A stretch of DNA of 64,000 nt from Anaerolineae bacterium (GTDB lineage: Bacteria > Chloroflexota > Anaerolineae > Promineifilales > Promineifilaceae): the NCBI GenBank assembly GCA_023384415.1, contig JAHDWJ010000005.1:56393-120392 (forward strand). The letters are read 5' to 3'. How positions within the stretch are numbered: position 1 is the stretch's first letter; every line of letters begins with the position of its first letter. Under the pieces are notes generated by a model, which had not been told where the DNA came from, ran no database searches, and saw only the letters and a program-made list of their open reading frames with translations. Of this stretch, positions 15,889 through 26,061 are shown piece after piece. The position numbers were made by a program, and so were the translations under genes.

Positions 15889-18120
15889 TTAATGCCCTAA
15901 GCCATGTTCGCGGAGTTTGGCGATGACGCGGGCGGGGGTGAGGGGGATTTCTTCAAACCAGATACCGGTGGCATCATGGAGCGCGGCCGCGACCGCTGGC
16001 GCATAGGGAATGAAGGGCATCTCGGCCATACCCCGTGCCCCCCAGGGCCCCAGCGGGTCTGGGTGTTCCACCAGCACTGACTCAACCCGGGTAGGAATAT
16101 CCATGATTCCCGGCATCAGGTAGGTGCTGAGGCGCGGGTTGAGGATGTGACCATTTTTCACCTGTAGATGTTCGGTAATGGCGTAGCCATGGGCCTGAAC
16201 GACCGCCCCTTCTACCTGCCCTTCGATCATCTGGGGGTTGATGATTTTGCCCACATCATCAGCACAAACCACCCGATCTACATGAATGTGGCCGGTTTCG
16301 ATGTCCACGGTCAGTTCTACGGCTTCAGCGACATAACCGTAAGCGAAGTTTGGGGTGGCCCGCCCAGTTTGGGGGTCTAGGGGAGTGGTACGGGGTGGGG
16401 TATACCGATAATGCCCCCTGGCCGGCCGCTCTTCGTTCTGCCACGCCTGTAAAGCTATCGCGGCCGCGCCCCGAATCGCATTGCCGGCCATCCAGGTCAT
16501 CCGGGAAGCGGACGAGGAGCCTGAATCGCCGCTGGTGGCGGTGTCTGAGGCCACAACTGTCACCTTTTCTACGGGAACACCGACGGCTGCGGCCGCCATC
16601 TGCTTAAAAGCGGTATGTGCCCCCTGCCCCACATCGGCCCCGGCATGGTACAGGATGATTTGCTCAATCTCGGCCGCGCCACGCAGCTCCAGGGTGGCCT
16701 CACACCGCTCTGGGAAGCCAAAAGAGTAGCCGATGTTCTTAAAAGCACAGGCAAAGCCGCGGCCGCGGCGCAGCATTGCCGGATTTGTTCGCAATGTTTT
16801 CACGCTATTAAATGGCCCGCTGCTAACGGCTAACTGATCCCAGTTTGCGGCCGCGGCACACGCCTCTACCACCTCTGGCAAACTCACCCCAGCAGGCATA
16901 ATCGTTTGCACAATTGCCTCACTCCCTTCCCGCACCATATTGCGCTGCCGGATTTCCACAGGGTCAATCCCCAGGGCGTAAGCCAGCTTGTTCATCTGAT
17001 TTTCAGCCACAAACGCCCCCTGGGGGGCCCCAAAGCCGCGAAAGGCTCCACCGGGGGGATTGTTGGTATAGACGGCATAGCTGTCAATCCAGGCGTTGGC
17101 GATCTCATACGGGCCAGCTACGGTGAGATGGGTGTTGCCCAAAACTTTGTTGCTGGTGTAATTGTACGCCCCGGCATCCAGGATCACCTCTGCTTTGACG
17201 GCGGTAAGGCGTCCATCACTGGTGGCCCCCCATTTGGCGTAAATGGTGCCCTGGTGACGCTTGTGGTGGCCGATGATGCTCTCTTCTCTGGACCAGATGA
17301 TGCGGATGGGGCGGTGAATTCCCCGTTCGTGCAGGCGTAGAGCAGCCAGGGCTAACACAATTTGCACGGACATATCTTCGCGGCCGCCAAATGCCCCGCC
17401 AATCGCCGGATAAATCACCCGCACCCGGTCCAATGTTAAATCCAACGCATGGGCGATCTGCCCCTGGTCTTCATGGATCCATTGCCCGGCTACGACGACG
17501 GTCACCCGCCCTTCTTCGTCAATATATCCCAGCCCAGCTTCCGGCTGAAGATACACATGCTCTTGCATGGGCAGTTGGTAGGTAGATTCGATGATGATGT
17601 CAGCGGCCGCGAACCCGGCCTCAATATCCCCTTTGCGTATCTGATATTTCTGGCGGATGTTGCTGCCATGCAGCCGATGGAGAATGGTTTCGTCCTTCAG
17701 GGCGGTAAACGGATTATCTATGACGGGCAGCGGCTCCCATTCTACCTGGATCAGGTCACGGGCAGCCGCGGCCGCTTCTTCCGTCTCCGCCACAATAAAG
17801 GCGATTTGATCCCCTTCCCACAGGCTGATGTCACAATTGGCTTTGCGGCTGCCTAACCCTACCAGCACTGGTTGGTCAAAAATCATCAACCCATACTCAT
17901 TCACCGGCACATCTTTAGCTGTAAAAATAGCGACCACTCCCGGTACCTTTTCTGCCTGGCTGATGTCCATCGAAACCATCCGGGCGTGGGGCTGGCCGCT
18001 GAATAACACCTTAGCATGAAGCAGATTATCTGGGGTCATGTCACCAGGGTACAGCGCATGACCAGTCACTTTAGCCAGAGCATCTACTTTGGGGATAATT
18101 GTCGAAATAGCCATCTCCAA
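15889..18120 (-). CDS. Molybdenum hydroxylase large subunit (xanthine dehydrogenase/CoxL family)
   Basis: A 743-aa molybdopterin cytosine dinucleotide-binding catalytic subunit. It starts with the aldehyde oxidase a/b hammerhead domain (DALAKVTGHALYPGDM, HARMVSMDIS) and continues with MoCo-binding segments such as GGAFGGREDMSVQ, GGAFRGFGAPQ, GADVGQGAHTAFKQMA and GPWGARGMAEM. The last provides the Glu next to the Mo site. The CoxL-type AYXCSFR active-site loop is not seen, so it is unlikely to be a CO dehydrogenase; xanthine or aldehyde/purine oxidation is more likely. Its electron-transfer partner is the fused FAD/2Fe-2S protein at 20242-21693, with an unrelated M14 peptidase gene between. 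It carries many GCGGCCGC copies, often encoding Ala-Ala-Ala. Confidence 0.92.
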   Translation of the reverse strand: MEMAISTIIPKVDALAKVTGHALYPGDMTPDNLLHAKVLFSGQPHARMVSMDISQAEKVPGVVAIFTAKDVPVNEYGLMIFDQPVLVGLGSRKANCDISLWEGDQIAFIVAETEEAAAAARDLIQVEWEPLPVIDNPFTALKDETILHRLHGSNIRQKYQIRKGDIEAGFAAADIIIESTYQLPMQEHVYLQPEAGLGYIDEEGRVTVVVAGQWIHEDQGQIAHALDLTLDRVRVIYPAIGGAFGGREDMSVQIVLALAALRLHERGIHRPIRIIWSREESIIGHHKRHQGTIYAKWGATSDGRLTAVKAEVILDAGAYNYTSNKVLGNTHLTVAGPYEIANAWIDSYAVYTNNPPGGAFRGFGAPQGAFVAENQMNKLAYALGIDPVEIRQRNMVREGSEAIVQTIMPAGVSLPEVVEACAAAANWDQLAVSSGPFNSVKTLRTNPAMLRRGRGFACAFKNIGYSFGFPERCEATLELRGAAEIEQIILYHAGADVGQGAHTAFKQMAAAAVGVPVEKVTVVASDTATSGDSGSSSASRMTWMAGNAIRGAAAIALQAWQNEERPARGHYRYTPPRTTPLDPQTGRATPNFAYGYVAEAVELTVDIETGHIHVDRVVCADDVGKIINPQMIEGQVEGAVVQAHGYAITEHLQVKNGHILNPRLSTYLMPGIMDIPTRVESVLVEHPDPLGPWGARGMAEMPFIPYAPAVAAALHDATGIWFEEIPLTPARVIAKLREHGLGH

Positions 18121-18174
18121 CCCTCAAATCGTGATCGCAATCGTCATTGTGATCGCAATCCTAATCGGTTCCCC

Positions 18175-20127
18175 TCACCTCACCACCATCGGCAAGTACA
18201 AAGTACGCGGCACAATTTGTACCGTATCAATATAACTATCACTGCCAGCCGCATTGGTCACCGTAAGCGTGACCGTATAATTGCCCACCCCCCCATATTG
18301 ATAGGTTGGGTTAGCCACTGTGCTGGTGCCGCCATCACCAAAATCCCAGGCATAGGTCAGTCCGGCCCCGGTTGAACTGTTGGTGAAGCTGGTGATGCTG
18401 CCCACATAATCTGGGCTGGAAGAGGTGAAATTGGCCTGGGGTGCAGCTATTGGGGTGATGTCCAGGAAAATGGCCGTGACCGCCCCCCAGTTCCCGTTGG
18501 CATCCTGGCCTCTAACAAAGATGATGTGCCGTCCCACCGCCAGATTCAGGGTGTCAACGGTGGCTGTAACCGCCTCAATGGGGCTGTTAAATGTGCCATC
18601 TGACGCGGCCATGGGGTACGGGATGGGGGTGGTGGTTGTGACCCAGTGGGGAATGTCCAGATAATATTCTGCGGCCGCGATATTCTGCACCGGCTCCGTA
18701 CCATTGCTGTTGTTATATCGGGTGTCATTGATCGTCGCCGTCAACTGTACCGGCGTTCCCTGTGTCACCGTCATCGCCGAGGTCCCCAGATTCAACGCAT
18801 CGGGGCCGGCCGGGGTGATATAAGGGGCACGGGCTGTTTTTGCCGCATAGAGCAGCGAGGGCATATTCCCCGGTAAAATTGTATTTTGGAAAACTGTACA
18901 TGATTGGAAAAAGGACGTACCCAGCTCATAAGTAAAGGCCGCCAACCCCATCTCCCCATAAGCGAAATCATCCGTCGTCCCATCTGTTGGATACAGGGCA
19001 ATCGCCTGTTGGGGGGTGTAATTATTAAAATAAGCCAATTTGCGCCCCAACGTCTGGAACTGTGCCCCGTTTCCGGTTGCCTGGTTAGTGAATCCCCAGG
19101 GCCACAGCACCAACTGCCCGTAGCTGTGAACATCCAGGAAGATGCCGGTCGTAGTAATAAAAGCCGGAGTGGTGAAATCATTTTCTGGAGCGAGTCGTTG
19201 ATCCGGATATTGATTTAAGATGTAATTGACCACCGCTTGCGTTTCTGGTTCTGAAGCCGGGCTGGCCCCGCGGTAGGTCAGGTTACATTGGCTACCACTG
19301 GAGCCACCCCATTCTCCCCATTCATAAGGGTAGTTGCGATTGAGATCCGCTCCCCGGGTATTTGAGGTTGCCCCACAATAGTTTTGATTGGTATTTTTAC
19401 GCCAGGAAAGCCCAGTTTCCGCTTTTTTGCGCCCATCTGGGTTAGATTGCAGCAGCAGATGAATCTCGTTGTAATCCAACAGCCAGGTGGCATCAGCATC
19501 GGTGCCATAATTGTTGACCAGATACTCGGCAAAACGAGTTACCAGCTCAGCGGTGGTGTATTCACGGGCGTGTATGGCGGCCATGATGAATAGTTTGGGC
19601 TTAAAACCACTGTTGGCACTGTTGGTCAGGCGTAGCACCATGAGATCATACCCCCCGCCGGGCAGGTTCATTTTTTCCCAGGAATCGCCAATATCGATCC
19701 AGGTTGCCAGGGTAGGGTAAGACGCCACGATGTTTTGGGCAGTGGTGAACGTTTCTTCAACGGTGCGATAACAGGGGTACCCCGGAATGCCCCCACCCTG
19801 ACCAGGCAGCATTTCGTTGGGCGTGTTAATTAGCCGGGTCAACTCCTCGTCAACTTCCAAACGAAACCCTTGGGTGAGCAAAAAGGTATATTCTGCCGCT
19901 GTGACATCCAGGATGATGTAACCCGCCGCACGGTTGATTTCCCACGGCTCATTCCAGGCCGCCACCTGAGCTACGGCTTCTATGGACGGGTAATATGCCC
20001 GCACCACCTGTAAGGTATCGTCATCAGGCAAGCGTGTTGGTTCGGCTGGGGCTGAGTTGAGCGGCAGCAGCCCAACCAGGGCCAGAGGAATAAGACAAAG
20101 GGCCAGCACAAGGGTTAGACGTTTCAT
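18175..20127 (-). CDS. Secreted M14 zinc carboxypeptidase with PKD domain
   Basis: A 650-aa protein with a signal peptide (LTLVLALCLIPLALVGLL). The catalytic domain at about 115-450 has the zinc ligands HAREYTTAE (His near 184 and Glu +3) and the second His in FLDVHSYGQLV (near 334), substrate-binding NPDGR and DLNRNYPYEW, and the general base in FTYELGTSFF (Glu near 399). Next come an Ig-like region and a PKD domain at about 560-635 (NFTSSSPDYVGS, TYAWDFGDGG). The protein ends RTLYLPMVVR, a terminal YLPxxxR motif shared with other secreted proteins here. It should digest extracellular peptides. It sits between the two subunits of the molybdenum hydroxylase, which has no obvious functional logic. 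Confidence 0.93.
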   Translation of the reverse strand: MKRLTLVLALCLIPLALVGLLPLNSAPAEPTRLPDDDTLQVVRAYYPSIEAVAQVAAWNEPWEINRAAGYIILDVTAAEYTFLLTQGFRLEVDEELTRLINTPNEMLPGQGGGIPGYPCYRTVEETFTTAQNIVASYPTLATWIDIGDSWEKMNLPGGGYDLMVLRLTNSANSGFKPKLFIMAAIHAREYTTAELVTRFAEYLVNNYGTDADATWLLDYNEIHLLLQSNPDGRKKAETGLSWRKNTNQNYCGATSNTRGADLNRNYPYEWGEWGGSSGSQCNLTYRGASPASEPETQAVVNYILNQYPDQRLAPENDFTTPAFITTTGIFLDVHSYGQLVLWPWGFTNQATGNGAQFQTLGRKLAYFNNYTPQQAIALYPTDGTTDDFAYGEMGLAAFTYELGTSFFQSCTVFQNTILPGNMPSLLYAAKTARAPYITPAGPDALNLGTSAMTVTQGTPVQLTATINDTRYNNSNGTEPVQNIAAAEYYLDIPHWVTTTTPIPYPMAASDGTFNSPIEAVTATVDTLNLAVGRHIIFVRGQDANGNWGAVTAIFLDITPIAAPQANFTSSSPDYVGSITSFTNSSTGAGLTYAWDFGDGGTSTVANPTYQYGGVGNYTVTLTVTNAAGSDSYIDTVQIVPRTLYLPMVVR

Positions 20128-20139
20128 GGGAACTCCTGG

Positions 20140-21732
<1,593 letters not shown>

Positions 21733-21809
21733 TCACGCTATTTTGCCAACCGACAGTGTATTTAATTTTCGGTCTTTTGCGGTTGCCGGACGACGGTCTG
21801 GGTTCCGTG

Positions 21810-23510
21810 TCAGGGGCAGGGAGTTTCTGTGTAGGCGATAAACCAATGGGCTAAAGTGTGGTAGCGGCCGCGAGGCTGTCGTAGCACCCCTATATCCGCC
21901 TGGTCAATCCAGCCTGTGCCCGCCTGGAATACCGACCCGCTGATACCGTAAGTGGTGACATGTTGATACAGGGTAAGGGCAGGCAAATCATTGGCATAGT
22001 GGCCCAGAAAGGCATCATAAAACGGCTTACGATCTTCCCATGACCACTGCTGCCGTGCCTGCTCTAACGACTCACTGGCCCGCCGGTTGTTCCAGCCCCC
22101 GTAATTTTGCCCCCGAATAATTGCTTCCTGGCTCCAGAAATCATACAAGTCAGGGTCAGCAGCGGGGGTCACTTGCACCAAAACCAGATCAAAAGAGCGG
22201 TTTTCCAGAGCGGCATAGAACTCGGTCACATCCAGGCTGATGGGGTTGACATCTACACCTAATTCAGCCCATTGCAAAGCGATGTTGGCGGCTAAGGCCG
22301 GGAGTAACCCTTCACGAAGTACCAGCAAATTTAATTCCAGGGGAACTATATCATCATTTGCCGTTTTTTGCCGGAAGAGGCCTCCAGCGGGTAAGGTCCA
22401 CCCCGCTTCATTGAGCAGGTTCGCGGCCGCGTTCCGATCCAGAGGTAAGGGAGTCATAATTGCCGGATTATAGGCGGGTGAGGTGGTAGGGTATGGCCCT
22501 TCTAGCGGCAGCCCCTGCCCATTCAGCACCCTATCCACCAGATCAGCCCGATCCAACGAAAGGGCCAATGCCTGCCGCACCCGGCTCTCCCGCACCGCAC
22601 TGCCCTGAGCCGGATTCAGATTAAAGAGGATCTGAGTGTATCGGGGGGCCGGGCTAGTGATCAGGCGTATGTCAGGCAAAGTTGCCATCACCGGCAAGGC
22701 CAAAGCGGAGATATTATTGATGGCCTGAACCTCACCAGCTCGAAACGCTTCATACAGGGTTGCTTCATCGGGGAAAAAGCGCAGTTCTAATCCTGATAAG
22801 ATGGTCCCCTGCTGCCAATGGGTGGGGTTAGGCAGCAAAAAGAGGCGGCCGCTTTCAACCCAATTGTGGCCAGGCTGCACCATAAACGGGCCAGTGCCGA
22901 TGGGGTTTTGGTTAAAAGCACTGTTTTGGCTGAGGGGGATTTCACTCTCGGCCAGCAGATGGGCGGGGAGCACACCAATGGTGGTGGCTTCTAAAAACGG
23001 GGCATAAGGAGCGGGTAAAGTGAAGACGATTTCCCGCTCACTGAAAGGGGTAAGGGTGACAGACTGCCAGAGGGAGCGTAGATGGGGCAAGCCAGGGAAC
23101 GTTTCATCCTGAAGCAACCCATAGGTGAAGGCTACATCTTGGCTGGTGACCGGTTGCCCATCATGCCAGGTTAAATTGGGGCGCAGCGTAAAGGTGATGG
23201 TACGCCCATCGCCGCTGATTTGCCATTCTTGGGCCAGGGCGGGGGTGATGCGGCCGCCACTGTCCATCTGGGTCAACCCATCAAACAGCAAGTTCTCCAG
23301 CTCCCGGTCTACCAGATTATCTTGATCTAGGAGCGGGTTAAGGGTTTGCGGCCGCCCCACTATCCCTTCTACCAAAAAACCGCCTGGCTCTGGCATTCGG
23401 GTAACACAGGCTACTTGATTAGCTTGAGCCGGGGGTTGTAATAACCAGGCCCCTAGCAGGGCTAAAAGTAAGAGTAACCCAGAGGTGCCCCCGATAATAC
23501 GGGAATTCAT
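21810..23510 (-). CDS. Peptide/nickel-type ABC transporter substrate-binding protein
   Basis: A 566-aa secreted protein of the SBP_bac_5 (DppA/OppA) family: signal peptide (GLLLLLALLGAWLL), then the family start GGFLVEGIVGRPQTLNPLL, LFDGLTQMDSGGRITPALAQ, WHDGQPVTSQDVAFTY and NQNPIGTGPFMV. These proteins bind oligopeptides or related ligands outside the membrane and deliver them to an ABC importer. No lipobox is evident; anchoring would rely on the N-terminal helix. No permease or ATPase genes of the importer lie nearby, so it is an orphan binding protein here. Heptamer repeats separate it from secG. Confidence 0.92.
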   Translation of the reverse strand: MNSRIIGGTSGLLLLLALLGAWLLQPPAQANQVACVTRMPEPGGFLVEGIVGRPQTLNPLLDQDNLVDRELENLLFDGLTQMDSGGRITPALAQEWQISGDGRTITFTLRPNLTWHDGQPVTSQDVAFTYGLLQDETFPGLPHLRSLWQSVTLTPFSEREIVFTLPAPYAPFLEATTIGVLPAHLLAESEIPLSQNSAFNQNPIGTGPFMVQPGHNWVESGRLFLLPNPTHWQQGTILSGLELRFFPDEATLYEAFRAGEVQAINNISALALPVMATLPDIRLITSPAPRYTQILFNLNPAQGSAVRESRVRQALALSLDRADLVDRVLNGQGLPLEGPYPTTSPAYNPAIMTPLPLDRNAAANLLNEAGWTLPAGGLFRQKTANDDIVPLELNLLVLREGLLPALAANIALQWAELGVDVNPISLDVTEFYAALENRSFDLVLVQVTPAADPDLYDFWSQEAIIRGQNYGGWNNRRASESLEQARQQWSWEDRKPFYDAFLGHYANDLPALTLYQHVTTYGISGSVFQAGTGWIDQADIGVLRQPRGRYHTLAHWFIAYTETPCP

Positions 23511-23559
23511 AGGGAGTTATAAATTAGGATTAAGCAAGGATGAACAGCCTGGTCCTTAC

Positions 23560-23793
23560 TTATTGTCCCATCGCTACAAAGGTGAATAAAGTGTTTACAA
23601 AAAAGATGGCCGAGGTGACGATAGTAATGCGGTGCATGAGCGCTTCGGCCCCGCGTCGGGAGCCTATTCGTTCGCCGCTACCGCCGGTTAAGGCACTTAA
23701 ATCTGAACCTTTGCTCTGAAGGAGTACTAAAATAGTAATCACGATGGCCAACACAATTTCAATGGCCCCTAAATAGGGAGCTAATGATGACAT
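23560..23793 (-). CDS. secG: Preprotein translocase subunit SecG
   Basis: A 77-aa protein with two membrane helices around a short polar loop: AIEIVLAIVITILVLLQSKGS, the conserved LLQ-KGS-LS turn (SDLSALTGGSGE), then ITIVTSAIFFVNTLFTFVA. It matches SecG in length and order. SecG assists protein export by SecYEG. There is no other sec gene in the window, which is normal for secG. Confidence 0.92.
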   Translation of the reverse strand: MSSLAPYLGAIEIVLAIVITILVLLQSKGSDLSALTGGSGERIGSRRGAEALMHRITIVTSAIFFVNTLFTFVAMGQ

Positions 23794-24011
23794 AATCTCA
23801 CATCCTTCTCATACTATAGCTAATAGTGATGAGCTGCTTTGTTCTAAAATGGAGTGTTGAGAATGGAAGGGCGAAGAAAAATCGCGCTCACACCGGTGAA
23901 CAAAACAGCTATCTACTTATTTGTAAACAAGGTATGCTCATACACTCGCTGGAGTGCGGGCAACAAGCCAGAGATTATAACAACCCGGGCTGTAAACAGT
24001 CAATTATGATA

Positions 24012-24181
24012 AGTCTCGGTTCAGCAATTCCAAATATGGTCGGGATGACAACAGCGAATTAGAGGAAGGAGCGAATTTTCGGTTTTTGTGCCAGAGTTAT
24101 CTTTTTTCTCCTCTCAGCTGTTGTCGGAAAGAACAAACCATATGCAGGCCAATCCATAATTGGAATTGCTGAGTCTCTGTT
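24012..24181. mobile_element. MITE-like element with TIRs and a likely 10-bp target duplication
   Basis: CAGCAATTCCAAATATGG (24022-24039) matches, inverted, CCATAATTGGAATTGCTG (24154-24171) at 17 of 18 positions. Inside, GACAACAGC faces GCTGTTGTC and GAGGA faces TCCTC. The flanks are AGTCTCGGTT (24012-24021) and AGTCTCTGTT (24172-24181), 9 of 10 identical, which looks like a target duplication. The 150-bp unit has no coding capacity and shares its CAGCAATTC tip with 12986-13206. It sits between secG and the ABC ATPase gene, so it may carry the promoter region of either. Confidence 0.78.
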
Positions 24182-24242
24182 TTCTCTCACATGGCGGGTG
24201 TGTTAAACTAAAGGCGCTTAATTTCCTCGATAAGGTTGGCAT

Positions 24243-25115
24243 GTGATCGAACTACGCAACATTACTAAGCGGTATTATTCCCTGGTCGCCCTGGATCAAC
24301 TTTCCCTGACGATTGAACCGAATGAAGTGCTGGGTATTGTCGGCCCTAATGGAGCAGGCAAGACGACGTTGTTTAAGCTGCTGGCCGGTTTTTTGCGACC
24401 TGATGGGGGGGCGGTACGGGTTCACGGCCCGGTCTGGCCAACGATTGGGTTTAAGCCAGAGCGGTTGCTTTATCCTGGTCATCACCGGCTGTATCAATAT
24501 TTGCGGGTCGCGGCCGCGCTCTGCAACGTCCCTTCGGCTCAAATTAGCCAGGCCGTAGAGCAAGCCCTGGCCCAACTTCACCTGACTGATGTAGCCCATA
24601 AACGAGTGCGTGACTGCTCCAAAGGGATGCGCCAACGGTTGGGATTGGCGCAGGCGATGTTAGGCCAGCCTGACTTGATCCTGCTGGACGAACCTACCGA
24701 TGGGTTAGACCCGGATGGGCAGGTGTGTGTGATGCAGGTGATTCGCTCCTTACAGGAAGCAGGCCAGACAGTTATCCTGGCTTCTCATCAACTACAAATG
24801 ATTACGGATGTGTGTACCCGGTTGATTATTTTGAACCGGGGACAGATTTATTATGAGAGCAATATGCAAGAGGCGTTATCGCTGCGGCCGCAGGCTACCA
24901 TTATTGCTACCCAGGAGCTAACCCCCCTGGCTGATATGCTCCATGCTCTCCACCCGGAACTCCAGGTAAGCGGCCGCGCTGTTATCCTGGAACATGGGGC
25001 ATTACCCCTGCGTCGTCATGTTCTCAGCCTCATCCTGGGGGCCGGCTACGATGTTGTCCACGTTGAACAAAAACGGACAACTATCCATGATATTTATGCC
25101 GAGGTGGTGCGATGA
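24243..25115 (+). CDS. ABC transporter ATP-binding protein
   Basis: A 290-aa ATPase of the CcmA/NatA-like type. Walker A GPNGAGKTT near residue 34, signature CSKGMRQRL near 120, Walker B LILLDEPTDGLDPDG near 140, then the H-loop ILASHQ. The start is GTG 24243 (the ATG two bases earlier is out of frame). Its stop overlaps the start of the membrane gene (ATGA), so translation is coupled. Together they form a two-component transporter with an unknown substrate. The C-terminal 80 residues resemble the regulatory tails of NatA-type ATPases. Confidence 0.92.
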   Translation: MIELRNITKRYYSLVALDQLSLTIEPNEVLGIVGPNGAGKTTLFKLLAGFLRPDGGAVRVHGPVWPTIGFKPERLLYPGHHRLYQYLRVAAALCNVPSAQISQAVEQALAQLHLTDVAHKRVRDCSKGMRQRLGLAQAMLGQPDLILLDEPTDGLDPDGQVCVMQVIRSLQEAGQTVILASHQLQMITDVCTRLIILNRGQIYYESNMQEALSLRPQATIIATQELTPLADMLHALHPELQVSGRAVILEHGALPLRRHVLSLILGAGYDVVHVEQKRTTIHDIYAEVVR

Positions 25116-25939
25116 TCCAACGCATAATGACTTTGCTGGGCTACCTTTTTAACAGCCTGCTCCGTTCCCTTACTGGGGTTCTTTATATTATTCTCAGCTT
25201 TATCTTCATCTACATCTTTTTCCTCAACCACGCCACCCCGGATTTTGATTATTACCTGCTTCTCCTGGCCGCTTTAGGGGCCGGGTTGGCTTTTTTTACC
25301 ACCCTTTCCACGGCCAATATCGCCAATCAGGCCATCTCCTACCCCTTATTGGTGCGCCTGCCCAGCCGGGTGGAATTTCTGACCGCCGTCATTGGCAGCA
25401 GCCTGCTTTTCACGACCATTTTGCAATGGCTCATGGCCCTCATCGCCCTACGCAGCGGCGTAGAAATCAGCCTGGGGCACTTGCTAGAATTACCGGCCAT
25501 CTGGATGTCCGTCAACATTTTAGCTGCGGTTCTTGCCCTACACGCCAGCGACCTCGCGGCCGCGGGCTGGTCACGGGCTGCCGTGTATGGCGTTCTTACC
25601 CTGCTCCTTTTTGGCCAGACCGGGGCTGTTTCCCTGAGCCAATGGTTAGGTGGGCGATTTCTCGCCCTCAGCTCCCTGTTTTTCCAACGAGGGTGGACTG
25701 TTCTTGCCAATCCATTCAGCACCATCGCCAACTGGTTCAGCCGCGATGGGGGTGAAACCATTAAAAGTGTATTAGGGTTTGTTTTTTGGCCCTTACGGGC
25801 CACAGCTGAAGCGGCTCAAACAGGCCTATTTACCCCTACCCAGGCTCTAGCTCCAGCTATCTTTCTCCTCTACGCCACCATCCTCTTCATGCTGGCGGCT
25901 GACCTTTTCGCTACCAAAGATTTGCATCTGACAGAATAA
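25112..25939 (+). CDS. ABC transporter membrane protein
   Basis: A 275-aa hydrophobic protein with about six predicted membrane segments, including GVLYIILSFIFIYIFFL, YYLLLLAALGAGLAFFTTL, FTTILQWLMALIAL and an end segment PAIFLLYATILFMLAADLF. I do not recognise a specific permease family. It overlaps the ATPase gene by four bases (ATGA) and is almost certainly its membrane partner. It ends about 120 bp before the transglutaminase gene, which has its own ribosome site and may or may not be cotranscribed. Confidence 0.82.
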   Translation: MIQRIMTLLGYLFNSLLRSLTGVLYIILSFIFIYIFFLNHATPDFDYYLLLLAALGAGLAFFTTLSTANIANQAISYPLLVRLPSRVEFLTAVIGSSLLFTTILQWLMALIALRSGVEISLGHLLELPAIWMSVNILAAVLALHASDLAAAGWSRAAVYGVLTLLLFGQTGAVSLSQWLGGRFLALSSLFFQRGWTVLANPFSTIANWFSRDGGETIKSVLGFVFWPLRATAEAAQTGLFTPTQALAPAIFLLYATILFMLAADLFATKDLHLTE

Positions 25940-26061
25940 AGTCGGGATTAGTAAATTCTACGATTACCCCACTCTCACCCCGTTTACCTGGAAAACCGTT
26001 TTCCCATTGAGTACAATTTGGTTACAAATGAGTGACAAGACGTTTTCAGGGAGAATGACCT

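Noticed and set aside
15889-18120. Large subunit as a CO dehydrogenase (coxL)
   Set aside because: The AYXCSFR active-site loop of true CoxL is not seen; the general xanthine/aldehyde family fits better.
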